A stretch of 15,752 nucleotides of DNA from an uncultured beta proteobacterium (GTDB taxonomy: Bacteria > Pseudomonadota > Gammaproteobacteria > Burkholderiales > Rhodocyclaceae), in assembly GCA_903953145.1 (NCBI GenBank), contig CAJBIL010000049.1:1-15752 (forward strand). Direction: 5' to 3'. Of this stretch, positions 1 through 6,759 are shown piece after piece. Both the position numbers and the translations under genes were made by a program. Below the pieces are notes generated by a model. It searched no databases and had not been told where the DNA came from. It saw only the letters and a program-made list of their open reading frames with translations. Numbering within the stretch: position 1 is the first letter of the stretch; the number at the start of each line of letters is the position of its first letter.

Positions 1-1
1 C

Positions 2-1291
2 TCCAAACAGCAGCGCGATGCTGCACTGGCCACGGCCGGTGAGATGACGCAACTGACCGAAAACATGAATCAGGTCAGCCAGAATGCCACCGAGACAGCC
101 GGTATCTCCGAAACATCGAGCAACCTGTCGGCCGAGGGCATGACCATTGTTCACGATGCGTCTGCTGAAATGGAGCGTATCTCCACTTCCGTGACGCAGT
201 CAGCGCAGGTAGTTTTTGCGCTAGGCGAGCGCTCAAAGGCGATCAGCGGTATCGTGCAGACGATTCGTGAAATTGCCGATCAGACCAATTTGCTGGCGCT
301 CAATGCTGCAATTGAAGCTGCGCGTGCCGGTGAGCAGGGGCGCGGCTTTGCCGTGGTGGCCGACGAGGTGCGTAAGCTGGCCGAGCGGACCTCCAAGGCG
401 ACCGGTGAAATCAGTCAGATGATCAGCGCGATTCAGGGTGAGACCCAAAGCGCGATTATCAGCATCGAAGCGGGTACCGGGCAGGCTAAAAATGGCGCTG
501 ATCTGGCGCAGCAGGCAGCCTCGTCGCTGGAGCGGATCAACAGCGGCGCGCGGGTGACGATGGAGAAAGTTGATGCCATCGCCGCTGCCGTTGCCCAGCA
601 AAGCCGCTCAGGGCATACGATTGCAGAGCATCTGACGAACATCATGGAAATGGCCGAGACAAACAGCACGGCCGCCGAAAAAGCGCTGAGTGAAGCCAGT
701 CAGCTCGATTATCTGGCCTCCAACCTGAAAGAAATCGGTAACGTTTTCAAACTGGGTCCGGCCGGTGATCGTGCCGTGGAAACGCATGCCAAAATGCCGG
801 AGATCGTCAAGCGCACAGCTCAGGTCATCAGTCAGACCCTCGACAAGGCGCTGGATTCGGGGCGGATCAAGATTGAGGATCTGTTTGACGACAAATACCA
901 GTCCTTCGGTAATTCCAAGCCGGCAAAATTCAAAACCCGTTTCGATGATTTTACTGACCAGACGTTAACGCCAATCCAGGAGCAATTGCTGGATCAGAAT
1001 CGTTGGGTGGTTTATGGCATTACGTGTGACCGTAAAGGCTATGTGCCAACGCACAACAAGAAGTTTTCGTTACCTTTGACCGGGGATGACAAGGTTGATA
1101 TCGTCAATAACCGAACCAAGCGCATGTTTGATGATCCTGTCGGGCGTCGCTGCGGCGATCACGAGCAGCCATTCCTGCTACAGACCTATCGTCGTGATAC
1201 AGGTGAAATCATGCACGATATTTCTGCCCCTGTTTATGTCAAGGGTCGTCATTGGGGCGGCTTCCGCATTGGTTACAAGACTGAAGTCTGA
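2..1291 (+). CDS. Methyl-accepting chemotaxis protein, 5'-truncated by the window edge
   Basis: This is a chemoreceptor signalling subunit that controls CheA through its cytoplasmic hairpin. The frame is open from base 2, so the N-terminal part (any ligand domain, membrane segments and HAMP) lies outside the window. The first Met at base 44 is internal, not a start. The conserved hairpin tip (EIADQTNLLALNAAIEAARA and following, about bases 269-391) is flanked by long Ala/Ser/Glu-rich helices with heptad character. After the signalling domain, about 135 residues (from about base 884) form a separate globular region. It contains NNRTKRMFDD, PFLLQTYRRD, DISAPVYV and a terminal HWGGFRIGY motif. 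I recall this as a C-terminal Cache-like sensor module in some proteobacterial MCPs, so its sensory role is inferred. No NWETF-type CheR-tethering pentapeptide is present; the protein ends GYKTEV. MCP identity is certain, the ligand unknown. Confidence 0.95.
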   Translation, partial: SKQQRDAALATAGEMTQLTENMNQVSQNATETAGISETSSNLSAEGMTIVHDASAEMERISTSVTQSAQVVFALGERSKAISGIVQTIREIADQTNLLALNAAIEAARAGEQGRGFAVVADEVRKLAERTSKATGEISQMISAIQGETQSAIISIEAGTGQAKNGADLAQQAASSLERINSGARVTMEKVDAIAAAVAQQSRSGHTIAEHLTNIMEMAETNSTAAEKALSEASQLDYLASNLKEIGNVFKLGPAGDRAVETHAKMPEIVKRTAQVISQTLDKALDSGRIKIEDLFDDKYQSFGNSKPAKFKTRFDDFTDQTLTPIQEQLLDQNRWVVYGITCDRKGYVPTHNKKFSLPLTGDDKVDIVNNRTKRMFDDPVGRRCGDHEQPFLLQTYRRDTGEIMHDISAPVYVKGRHWGGFRIGYKTEV

Positions 1292-1406
1292 TGCGGCCTT
1301 GCGCTGTGTCGTGCGTTCGAAAAGAAGGCGTGGCGCGGCTTTGATTGTTGGATTAAGATGCTCATGATGATGCCGCAGGGCCACCTGCCGAAGAGGGAGT
1401 CGAATA

Positions 1407-2375
1407 ATGTCAGAGCTACTTAAAAATATTGATGCGCGCACCAAGCTCGCCGGCACCAATAAACTGGAAATTTTGCTGTTTTCGCTCGGGCCGGATTCGC
1501 GTACCGGGCGGTGTGAAACATTTGGTATCAACGTATTCAAAGTGCGCGAGGTGATGCGTACGCCGCCGATTACTTCTGCGCCGGAAATGCCGTCAGCCGT
1601 TGAGGGGATGGTCAGCCTGCGTGGGGCACTGGTGCCGGTCGTTGATCTGGCGCGATATGCCGGCGTGCAGTCTGATACGCCACGTGACATTATGATCGTC
1701 ACCGAATATGCGGGCCATACGCAGGGGTTTCTGGTTGAAGGCGTCGACACCATTTTGCGTCTCGACTGGAGCCAGATGCGCGTTCCACCGGATATGTTGA
1801 TGGCCGAAATGGGCGGTTTGGTCACAGCGGTGACCGAACTGGCCGATGGCCGGCTGGTGATGATGATGGACGTAGAAAAAGTCCTTTCGGATACAACCAA
1901 TTACGATGATGACCTCGTATTCAGAAGCATCAAGCCACTCGACAAGCCCGAGCTGACTGTATTTTTTGCCGATGACTCCATCGTTGCCCGTAAGCAGATT
2001 ACGCGCACGCTTGAGGCGATGGGTGTCAAGTACGTCTCTGCGATCAATGGCCGCGAGGCATGGGTCGAGCTTGAAAAAATGGCCAATTACGCGCAAGCGG
2101 CTGGCCGTAAAGCCTCCGACATGATCAGTCTCGTCCTGACTGACGTCGAGATGCCGGAGATGGATGGTTATATTCTGACCAAGAAAATAAAAAGTGACCC
2201 GCGTTTCGTCGGCGTTCCGGTCATCATGCATTCCTCCCTGTCGGGAATGTCCAATCAGCAACTCGGAAAATCGGTTGGTGTTGATGAGTATGTGGCCAAG
2301 TTTGAAGCGCAGCGTTTGTCTGAAGTGCTGACGCGTCGTCTGCTGGGAACCGAACCGGTTTTACAGCCCGCTTGA
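1407..2375 (+). CDS. cheV: CheV-type coupling protein (CheW domain plus receiver), copy 1
   Basis: CheV couples receptors to CheA like CheW and is tuned by phosphorylation of its own receiver. Residues about 15-165 form the CheW-like domain (ETFGINVFKVREV, VEGMVSLRGALVPVVDL). Residues about 183-312 form the receiver, with acidic pair D189-D190, phospho-acceptor D246 (LTDVEMPEMDG), S276 at the switch Thr/Ser position and K298 in an AKF motif replacing the CheY KPF. The 322-residue length is normal for CheV. A GAGGGAG ribosome site (1393-1399) lies 7 nt before the ATG. Compared with the next gene, it has about six extra residues in the first CheW loop (GPDSRTGRC before ETFG). The 115-nt gap from the MCP gene holds no clear promoter, so co-transcription with the MCP is possible but not shown. 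Confidence 0.95.
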   Translation: MSELLKNIDARTKLAGTNKLEILLFSLGPDSRTGRCETFGINVFKVREVMRTPPITSAPEMPSAVEGMVSLRGALVPVVDLARYAGVQSDTPRDIMIVTEYAGHTQGFLVEGVDTILRLDWSQMRVPPDMLMAEMGGLVTAVTELADGRLVMMMDVEKVLSDTTNYDDDLVFRSIKPLDKPELTVFFADDSIVARKQITRTLEAMGVKYVSAINGREAWVELEKMANYAQAAGRKASDMISLVLTDVEMPEMDGYILTKKIKSDPRFVGVPVIMHSSLSGMSNQQLGKSVGVDEYVAKFEAQRLSEVLTRRLLGTEPVLQPA

Positions 2376-2408
2376 TACCGTGATCTCGTTAGAGTAAGGC
2401 GATGGAAA

Positions 2409-3344
2409 ATGAATATGGCGGAAAATAAAAACTTACTTGAAGGTGTTGATGCGCGTACCCGTCTTGCAGGCTCCAATAAAATGGAAATCCTGCTGTTTTC
2501 TCTGGGTACGAGGGAAACCTTCGGAATCAACGTGTTCAAGGTGCGCGAAGTCGGGCGCACACCGCACATCACCAAAACCCCCAACATGCCGCGTGGTGTC
2601 GAAGGCTTGGTTTCGTTGCGTGGCAACGTGATCCCGGTATTGTCGCTGGTGAATTTCCTCGAACACAAGGAAGAGCCGGGCCGTGGCAAGACCATGATGG
2701 TCGCTGAATATTCAAGACGCACGCTTGGGTTTCTGGTGCATGAAGTGGATCGCATCATCCGCGTCGATTGGGAAAAAGTTAAAGCGCCGGAGACCGTCCT
2801 CGCCGCCAACCAAGGGCTTATTACGGCGGTTATTGAGCTTGATAACGGGCATCTGGTATCGATTCTCGACGTAGAGCAGATTCTGGCAAACGCATTCGGC
2901 GACGCCATGATTGTGGATATTCCGCCCGCCAAGGTGAATGAAGACGTTGCGGTGTTCTTTGTCGATGATTCGATTGTTGCCCGACGCAAGATTGCTGAAG
3001 TGCTCGACCGTTTGGGCGTCAAGCACAAGCATGCGACCAACGGTGCAGAAGCCTGGACCCGATTGCAGGCAATCGCGGCGCATTGCCAGCAAACCGGGCG
3101 TGCGGTGCGTGACGAAGTACGCCTGATTCTGGCCGATGCCGAAATGCCGGAGATGGATGGCTATGTGCTGACGAAAAACATCAAGAGTGACGCTCGTTTT
3201 GCCGATATACCCGTAATCATGCATTCGTCGCTTTCGTCCGAGGCCAACAGGGCAATGGGCAAGGCGGTTGGGGTGGACGGCTATGTGGCAAAATTTGATG
3301 CAGAAATGCTTGCGGATACTTTGCGTCCGCTGCTTGAACGATAA
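2409..3344 (+). CDS. cheV: CheV-type coupling protein (CheW domain plus receiver), copy 2
   Basis: This is a tandem paralogue of the preceding cheV, 33 nt downstream, with the same architecture. The CheW-like domain covers about residues 15-165 and the receiver about 179-308. Receiver residues are complete: D186-D187, phospho-acceptor D243 (LADAEMPEMDG), S273 and K295 (AKF). It should therefore be phosphorylatable by CheA and act as an adaptor or phosphate sink. The start at 2409 (MNMAENKNLLEG) is weakly specified. A second in-frame ATG at 2415 is equally possible, because only a loose TAAGGCGATGG purine stretch precedes both. Similarity to copy 1 runs over the full length, including the unusual HSSLS segment, which indicates duplication and then divergence. 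No cheW lies nearby, so these two may provide much of the coupling for this cluster. Confidence 0.94.
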   Translation: MNMAENKNLLEGVDARTRLAGSNKMEILLFSLGTRETFGINVFKVREVGRTPHITKTPNMPRGVEGLVSLRGNVIPVLSLVNFLEHKEEPGRGKTMMVAEYSRRTLGFLVHEVDRIIRVDWEKVKAPETVLAANQGLITAVIELDNGHLVSILDVEQILANAFGDAMIVDIPPAKVNEDVAVFFVDDSIVARRKIAEVLDRLGVKHKHATNGAEAWTRLQAIAAHCQQTGRAVRDEVRLILADAEMPEMDGYVLTKNIKSDARFADIPVIMHSSLSSEANRAMGKAVGVDGYVAKFDAEMLADTLRPLLER

Positions 3345-3370
3345 AAGACAGAAAAAAACGGGAGTAGAGA

Positions 3371-3760
3371 ATGGCTGATCCGAAGATGAGGATTCTGGTG
3401 GTTGACGACTTTTCGACGATGCGTCGCATCGTCCGGAATCTCCTGAAGGAGTTGGGTTTTACCAACGTCGATGAAGCTGAAGATGGTGCGATTGCGCTCC
3501 AGAAGCTTCAGGGTGGGGGTTTTGAATTTGTCGTGACCGACTGGAATATGCCGAATATGGATGGTCTGCAATTGTTGCAGGCGATTCGGTCGACACCAAC
3601 GCTGAAGCATTTGCCGGTAATGATGATTACCGCTGAGGCCAAGAAGGAAAATATCATCGCCGCAGCTCAGGCTGGGGCCAGTGGTTACATCGTGAAACCT
3701 TTCACCGCAGCAACCCTCGCCGAGAAGCTCCAGAAAATCTTCGACAAGATGGGTGGCTAG
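3371..3760 (+). CDS. cheY: Chemotaxis response regulator CheY
   Basis: This single-domain receiver carries the signal from CheA to the flagellar switch protein FliM. At 129 residues it has every CheY landmark at enteric numbering: D12-D13 (VVDDFSTMRRIVRNLLKELG), phospho-acceptor D57 (TDWNMPNMDG), T87 (MITAEAKKENI), Y106 and K109 (GYIVKPFTAATL). From memory, the match to the E. coli protein is close along most of the chain. A GGGAG ribosome site (3360-3364) sits 6 nt before the ATG. The gene ends 2 nt before cheZ, so kinase output and phosphatase are made from one message. Nothing is odd about it. Confidence 0.98.
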   Translation: MADPKMRILVVDDFSTMRRIVRNLLKELGFTNVDEAEDGAIALQKLQGGGFEFVVTDWNMPNMDGLQLLQAIRSTPTLKHLPVMMITAEAKKENIIAAAQAGASGYIVKPFTAATLAEKLQKIFDKMGG

Positions 3761-3762
3761 CC

Positions 3763-4638
3763 ATGAGCGATGCAACCATGTCGGGTGACTCGACCGATCT
3801 TGAAGCGCTTTTTGACAGCATTGCCTCTGGTGGCGCCGATGCTGCGCCTAAGGCCGTTCCTGCTGCTGCACCAACGCCTGCGCCAGCGGTGAAACCTTCG
3901 TTGATGCAACAGGCGCGTGAAGGTAGCGGGGCAACTGATGACTCTGATGAATTGCAAGCCTTGTTTGATGCAATGGCGGTCAAGCCGGATGGGGATGTAG
4001 CAACAGATTCGCTGGACGATGAATGGCAGGGGCAGGACAAGGTTTTTCAGCGGGTGGGCACGATGGCGCGGCAGTTGCACGACACCTTGTGTGGTCTGGG
4101 TTACGACAAACTCGTTGAAAAAACCGTCAGCGCGCTTCCTGATGCAAAAGATCGTTTAGCCTACATTGCCAATCTGACCGAGCAAGCTGCCTGCCGTGTA
4201 TTGAATGCGACGGACATCGCCAATCCGCTGCAGGATAAGCTGGAAGCTGATTCGGCTGTCCTCGCCGCGAAATGGGACGCGCTGTTTGCCAATCAGATCG
4301 GTGTCGAAGGTTTCAAGCAACTGGCGCAGGAAACACGAGCTTTTCTGAAGCAGGGGGTGCCGGAGAAAACCGTTGCAACCAAGGAGCAGTTGCTTGAAAT
4401 CATGATGGCGCAGGATTTTCAGGATCTGACTGGGCAGGTGATCAAAAAGGTGATCGCCGTTGCGCAGGAGCTGGAGTCGCAATTGATGGGCGTACTGATT
4501 GAAACCATGCCGGGTGAAAAACGTACCGAATCAGTCAATAGTTTGCTTAATGGCCCGGTTATCAACGCCGAAGGGCGCACCGATGTTGTCGGAAGTCAAC
4601 AGCAGGTTGATGACCTGCTCGATAGTCTAGGCTTCTAG
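3763..4638 (+). CDS. cheZ: CheY-P phosphatase CheZ with a long N-terminal extension
   Basis: CheZ speeds dephosphorylation of CheY-P. The catalytic pair is visible as D221 and Q225 in QDFQDLTGQVIK, equivalent to E. coli D143 and Q147. The C-terminal CheY-docking helix QVDDLLDSLGF (281-291) is intact and joined by a flexible linker (NSLLNGP and following), as in E. coli. The four-helix-bundle core spans about residues 90-255. At 291 residues it is about 75 longer than the enteric protein (214). The excess is an Ala/Pro-rich N-terminus carrying two short repeats, DLEALFDSIA (12-21) and ELQALFDAMA (63-72), which resemble the C-terminal docking helix. The ATG follows the cheY stop by 2 nt with a poor ribosome site, consistent with translational coupling to cheY. 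Confidence 0.96.
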   Translation: MSDATMSGDSTDLEALFDSIASGGADAAPKAVPAAAPTPAPAVKPSLMQQAREGSGATDDSDELQALFDAMAVKPDGDVATDSLDDEWQGQDKVFQRVGTMARQLHDTLCGLGYDKLVEKTVSALPDAKDRLAYIANLTEQAACRVLNATDIANPLQDKLEADSAVLAAKWDALFANQIGVEGFKQLAQETRAFLKQGVPEKTVATKEQLLEIMMAQDFQDLTGQVIKKVIAVAQELESQLMGVLIETMPGEKRTESVNSLLNGPVINAEGRTDVVGSQQQVDDLLDSLGF

Positions 4639-4642
4639 GAGG
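4637..4642 (+). promoter_or_regulatory. Strong Shine-Dalgarno site of cheA overlapping the cheZ stop
   Basis: A perfect AGGAGG begins inside the cheZ TAG stop codon (4636-4638) and lies 6 nt before the cheA ATG at 4649. It fixes the cheA start. Ribosomes terminating on cheZ would be placed directly on it. Confidence 0.85.
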
Positions 4643-4648
4643 TTCAGC

Positions 4649-6583
4649 ATGAGTGATTTTGCCGGGATGGAAGACCTGCTGCAGGATTTTCTGCAGGAAG
4701 CCAGCGACCTGTTGTCGGATGTGGATAACAAGTTGGTCGATCTGGAGAAAACGCCAGATGACCGTCGTCTGCTGAATGATATTTTTCGCGGATTTCACAC
4801 AATTAAAGGAGGAGCGGGTTTTCTCAATGCGGGTGAACTGGTAACGCTTTGCCACCTGACGGAAAATTTGTTCGATAAATTCCGTAACGGCGAAATGACG
4901 CTGACCCTGGAGTTGATGGACACCATCATGGCCGCGACCAAGGGTGTGCGTGACATGTTCAACGAGCTTGGACAGGCCGTGCAACCTCGCTCGGCGCCGC
5001 CAGAGGTGCTTGCTGCTCTGCGTGCTGCGCTGGAAGGTGATCTTCATGCAACACCCGCAGCAGTGGTTGTACCTTCAGCGCCTGCCGCCGTCGCTGCTCC
5101 GGCACCTGTTGCACCTCCCGCTGTTGCAACATCTGCCGATGTCGCCGGCCCTGACTGGCAAGCGCTGCATGGCGCTGTAACCGGACAGCCGGCACCTGCT
5201 GCGGTACCCGCAGTTGCACAAGGCGAGGTTATTACTGCCGCTGAATTGGCGCACGAGGAGGCACATTTCCCGCCGGAAGGGCGACGTACCACCGATCAGC
5301 CAGCAGCAGCTGTGGCTGCGCCGGCTCCTGGTCGGCGCGTCGAGGAGCGGGCTGCGGCACGCGAGAGTACGATTCGGGTCGATACGTCCCGCCTTGACCA
5401 GGTGCTTAATCTTTCCGGTGAGATTGGTTTGACCAAAAACCGGTTAACCAGTCTGCGCGCCGATATTCTGGCGGGTAAAACCGATACCGAAACCTTGCAT
5501 GCGCTTGATCAGGCGGTTAGCCAGCTTGATCTGCTGGTCTCAGATCTGCAAAACTCCGTGATGAAAACGCGGATGCAGCCGATTGGTCGGCTGTTCCAGA
5601 AATATCCCCGGATTGCCCGTGACCTGGCGCGGCAACTTGGCAAGGATGTCGAGTTGACCCTGGTCGGTGAAGAGACCGAAGTTGATAAGACGATGATTGA
5701 GGATCTGGCCGACCCGCTGATCCACCTGATTCGTAACGCAGTTGATCACGGTGTTGAGTTGCCGCATGAGCGTCAGGCTGCCGGCAAGCCAGCCAAGAGT
5801 ATCGTTCGCCTTGAAGCACGCCAGGAAGGCGATCACATCGTTCTGATCATCGCTGATGATGGGCGCGGCATGAGCGCCGAGCGTATCCGTGCCAAAGCCA
5901 TCGAAAAGAACATCATTAGTGAAGAAGAGGCCAATACGCTGGATGAGCGTCAGAGCCTTAACCTGATCTTCCTGCCTGGTTTTTCAACGATGGCGCAGGC
6001 CTCTGCGGTGTCGGGGCGTGGCGTTGGCATGGATGTGGTCAAAACAAACATCCAGAAGCTCAATGGTTCAGTGGAGATTCGTTCGGAGCCCGGTAAAGGT
6101 TCGGTTTTCATTATTTCACTGCCGCTGACGCTGGCAATTTTGCCGGTTCTTCTTGTTTTGCTTGGTGATCAGCCGTTCGCTTTGCCGCTCTCGATGGTGC
6201 GTGAAATTCTGCCGATCGAGAAAGAAAAGATGCAGGAAGTGGGAGGCAAGGAAACGCTGGTGGTGCGTGGCGAGATTTTGCCGGTCATCGCATTGTCGCG
6301 TTTGCTAGGCTGGCCACAGTTGCAGCATCCCGAGTACGGCGTGCTGATGCAAACCAGCGAGAGAAGCTTCATTTTGTCGGTGGATAGCTTTGCCGGGCGC
6401 GATGATGCCGTGATCAAATCGCTGGATGATTTCCGTCCTCGCGGTGTTGCTGGTGTGACGACGCTTTCAAATGGTCAGATTGTGCTGATTCTCGATATGA
6501 AAGAACTGCTTTCCGACCTGAGTTCGGTGATCGATACTGATTCGCGCAGCGGCTACGCCCGTGCGCTCGAGCATTCTTCATAA
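4649..6583 (+). CDS. cheA: Chemotaxis histidine kinase CheA, no recognisable P2 domain
   Basis: CheA autophosphorylates and passes phosphate to CheY (and CheV). P1 is at about 1-130 with phospho-accepting H50 (RGFHTIKGGAGF). P3 dimerisation starts near 240 (STIRVDTSRLDQVLNLSGEI). The P4 ATP-binding domain shows the N box (HLIRNAVDHG, N363), G1 box (DDGRGM, 403-408) and G2 box (SGRGVGMDVV, 455-464). The P5 CheW-like domain runs from about 495 to 628. Residues about 131-238 are Ala/Pro/Val-rich low-complexity sequence instead of a folded P2. They contain only short motifs: DWQALHGAVTG (169-179) and two GRR tripeptides (211-213, 228-230). At 644 residues it is close to enteric length (654). It is the last gene before a strong terminator; cheW, cheR and cheB do not follow, unlike many clusters. 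Confidence 0.97.
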   Translation: MSDFAGMEDLLQDFLQEASDLLSDVDNKLVDLEKTPDDRRLLNDIFRGFHTIKGGAGFLNAGELVTLCHLTENLFDKFRNGEMTLTLELMDTIMAATKGVRDMFNELGQAVQPRSAPPEVLAALRAALEGDLHATPAAVVVPSAPAAVAAPAPVAPPAVATSADVAGPDWQALHGAVTGQPAPAAVPAVAQGEVITAAELAHEEAHFPPEGRRTTDQPAAAVAAPAPGRRVEERAAARESTIRVDTSRLDQVLNLSGEIGLTKNRLTSLRADILAGKTDTETLHALDQAVSQLDLLVSDLQNSVMKTRMQPIGRLFQKYPRIARDLARQLGKDVELTLVGEETEVDKTMIEDLADPLIHLIRNAVDHGVELPHERQAAGKPAKSIVRLEARQEGDHIVLIIADDGRGMSAERIRAKAIEKNIISEEEANTLDERQSLNLIFLPGFSTMAQASAVSGRGVGMDVVKTNIQKLNGSVEIRSEPGKGSVFIISLPLTLAILPVLLVLLGDQPFALPLSMVREILPIEKEKMQEVGGKETLVVRGEILPVIALSRLLGWPQLQHPEYGVLMQTSERSFILSVDSFAGRDDAVIKSLDDFRPRGVAGVTTLSNGQIVLILDMKELLSDLSSVIDTDSRSGYARALEHSS

Positions 6584-6604
6584 ATCTATATTAATCATTG
6601 CGTT

Positions 6605-6636
6605 AAACAGGGGGCTTCGGCCCCCTGTTTCTTTTT
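6605..6636 (+). terminator. Intrinsic terminator after cheA
   Basis: A perfect 11-bp stem (AAACAGGGGGC, 6605-6615, pairing with GCCCCCTGTTT, 6620-6630) closes on a stable TTCG tetraloop. A CTTTTT tract follows at 6631-6636. It lies 21 nt past the cheA stop and should separate che transcription from the flhB operon. Because the arms end in AAA/TTT, some function on the opposite strand is possible, but no opposite-strand gene is there. Confidence 0.95.
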
Positions 6637-6704
6637 GCGCGTATGAAACATCTGTTGCGTTCGCGCTACTATTCGAGAATCCAAATAAAAAAACTCTCAT
6701 ACCT

Positions 6705-6733
6705 CTTTATTTTTATTGAATTTTTCCTATAAT
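6705..6733 (+). promoter_or_regulatory. Probable housekeeping-type promoter of the flhB operon
   Basis: A perfect TATAAT (-10) lies at 6728-6733, about 27 nt before the flhB ATG. At 17-nt spacing the -35 position (6705-6710, CTTTAT) is a poor match. The surrounding 60 nt (6681-6740) are only about 20% G+C by direct count, against G+C-rich genes on both sides. This would favour melting and upstream AT contacts. I see no sigma-28 or sigma-54 motif here. Transcription from it would leave a leader of only about 20 nt. The weak -35 suggests a need for an activator, which is inference. Confidence 0.5.
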
Positions 6734-6759
6734 AGAAAAAAATCTACCGAAAGCCATAG

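Noticed and set aside
1..1291. The MCP as a short soluble receptor starting at base 44
   Set aside because: The frame is open upstream to the window edge with coiled-coil-like sequence, so base 44 is not a supported start.
1331..1347. Possible sigma-54 site (TGGCGCGGCTTTGAT)
   Set aside because: The GG to GC spacing of a -24/-12 promoter is not met and the -12 GC is missing.
1354..1380. A sigma-28-like arrangement TTAAGATG-N11-GCCGCAGG before the first cheV
   Set aside because: The spacing is right, but only about 9 of 16 positions match the consensus and the -10 is poor after GCCG. It is too weak to call next to the strong flgM site.
1376..1388. GCAGG-CCA-CCTGC hairpin between the MCP gene and cheV
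   Set aside because: It has only 5 base pairs with a 3-nt loop and no T-tract, so it is not a credible terminator.
1178..1900. Long open frames on the opposite strand, for example 1178-1900, 2255-3040 and 7039-8190
   Set aside because: They are antisense to clear, family-matched genes, show no recognisable domain, and are Ser/Thr/Arg- or His-rich as expected from G+C-rich shadow frames.
6684..6717. AATAAAAA / TTTTTATT inverted repeat before flhB
   Set aside because: An all-AT 8-bp stem with an 18-nt loop is expected by chance in a segment this AT-rich.
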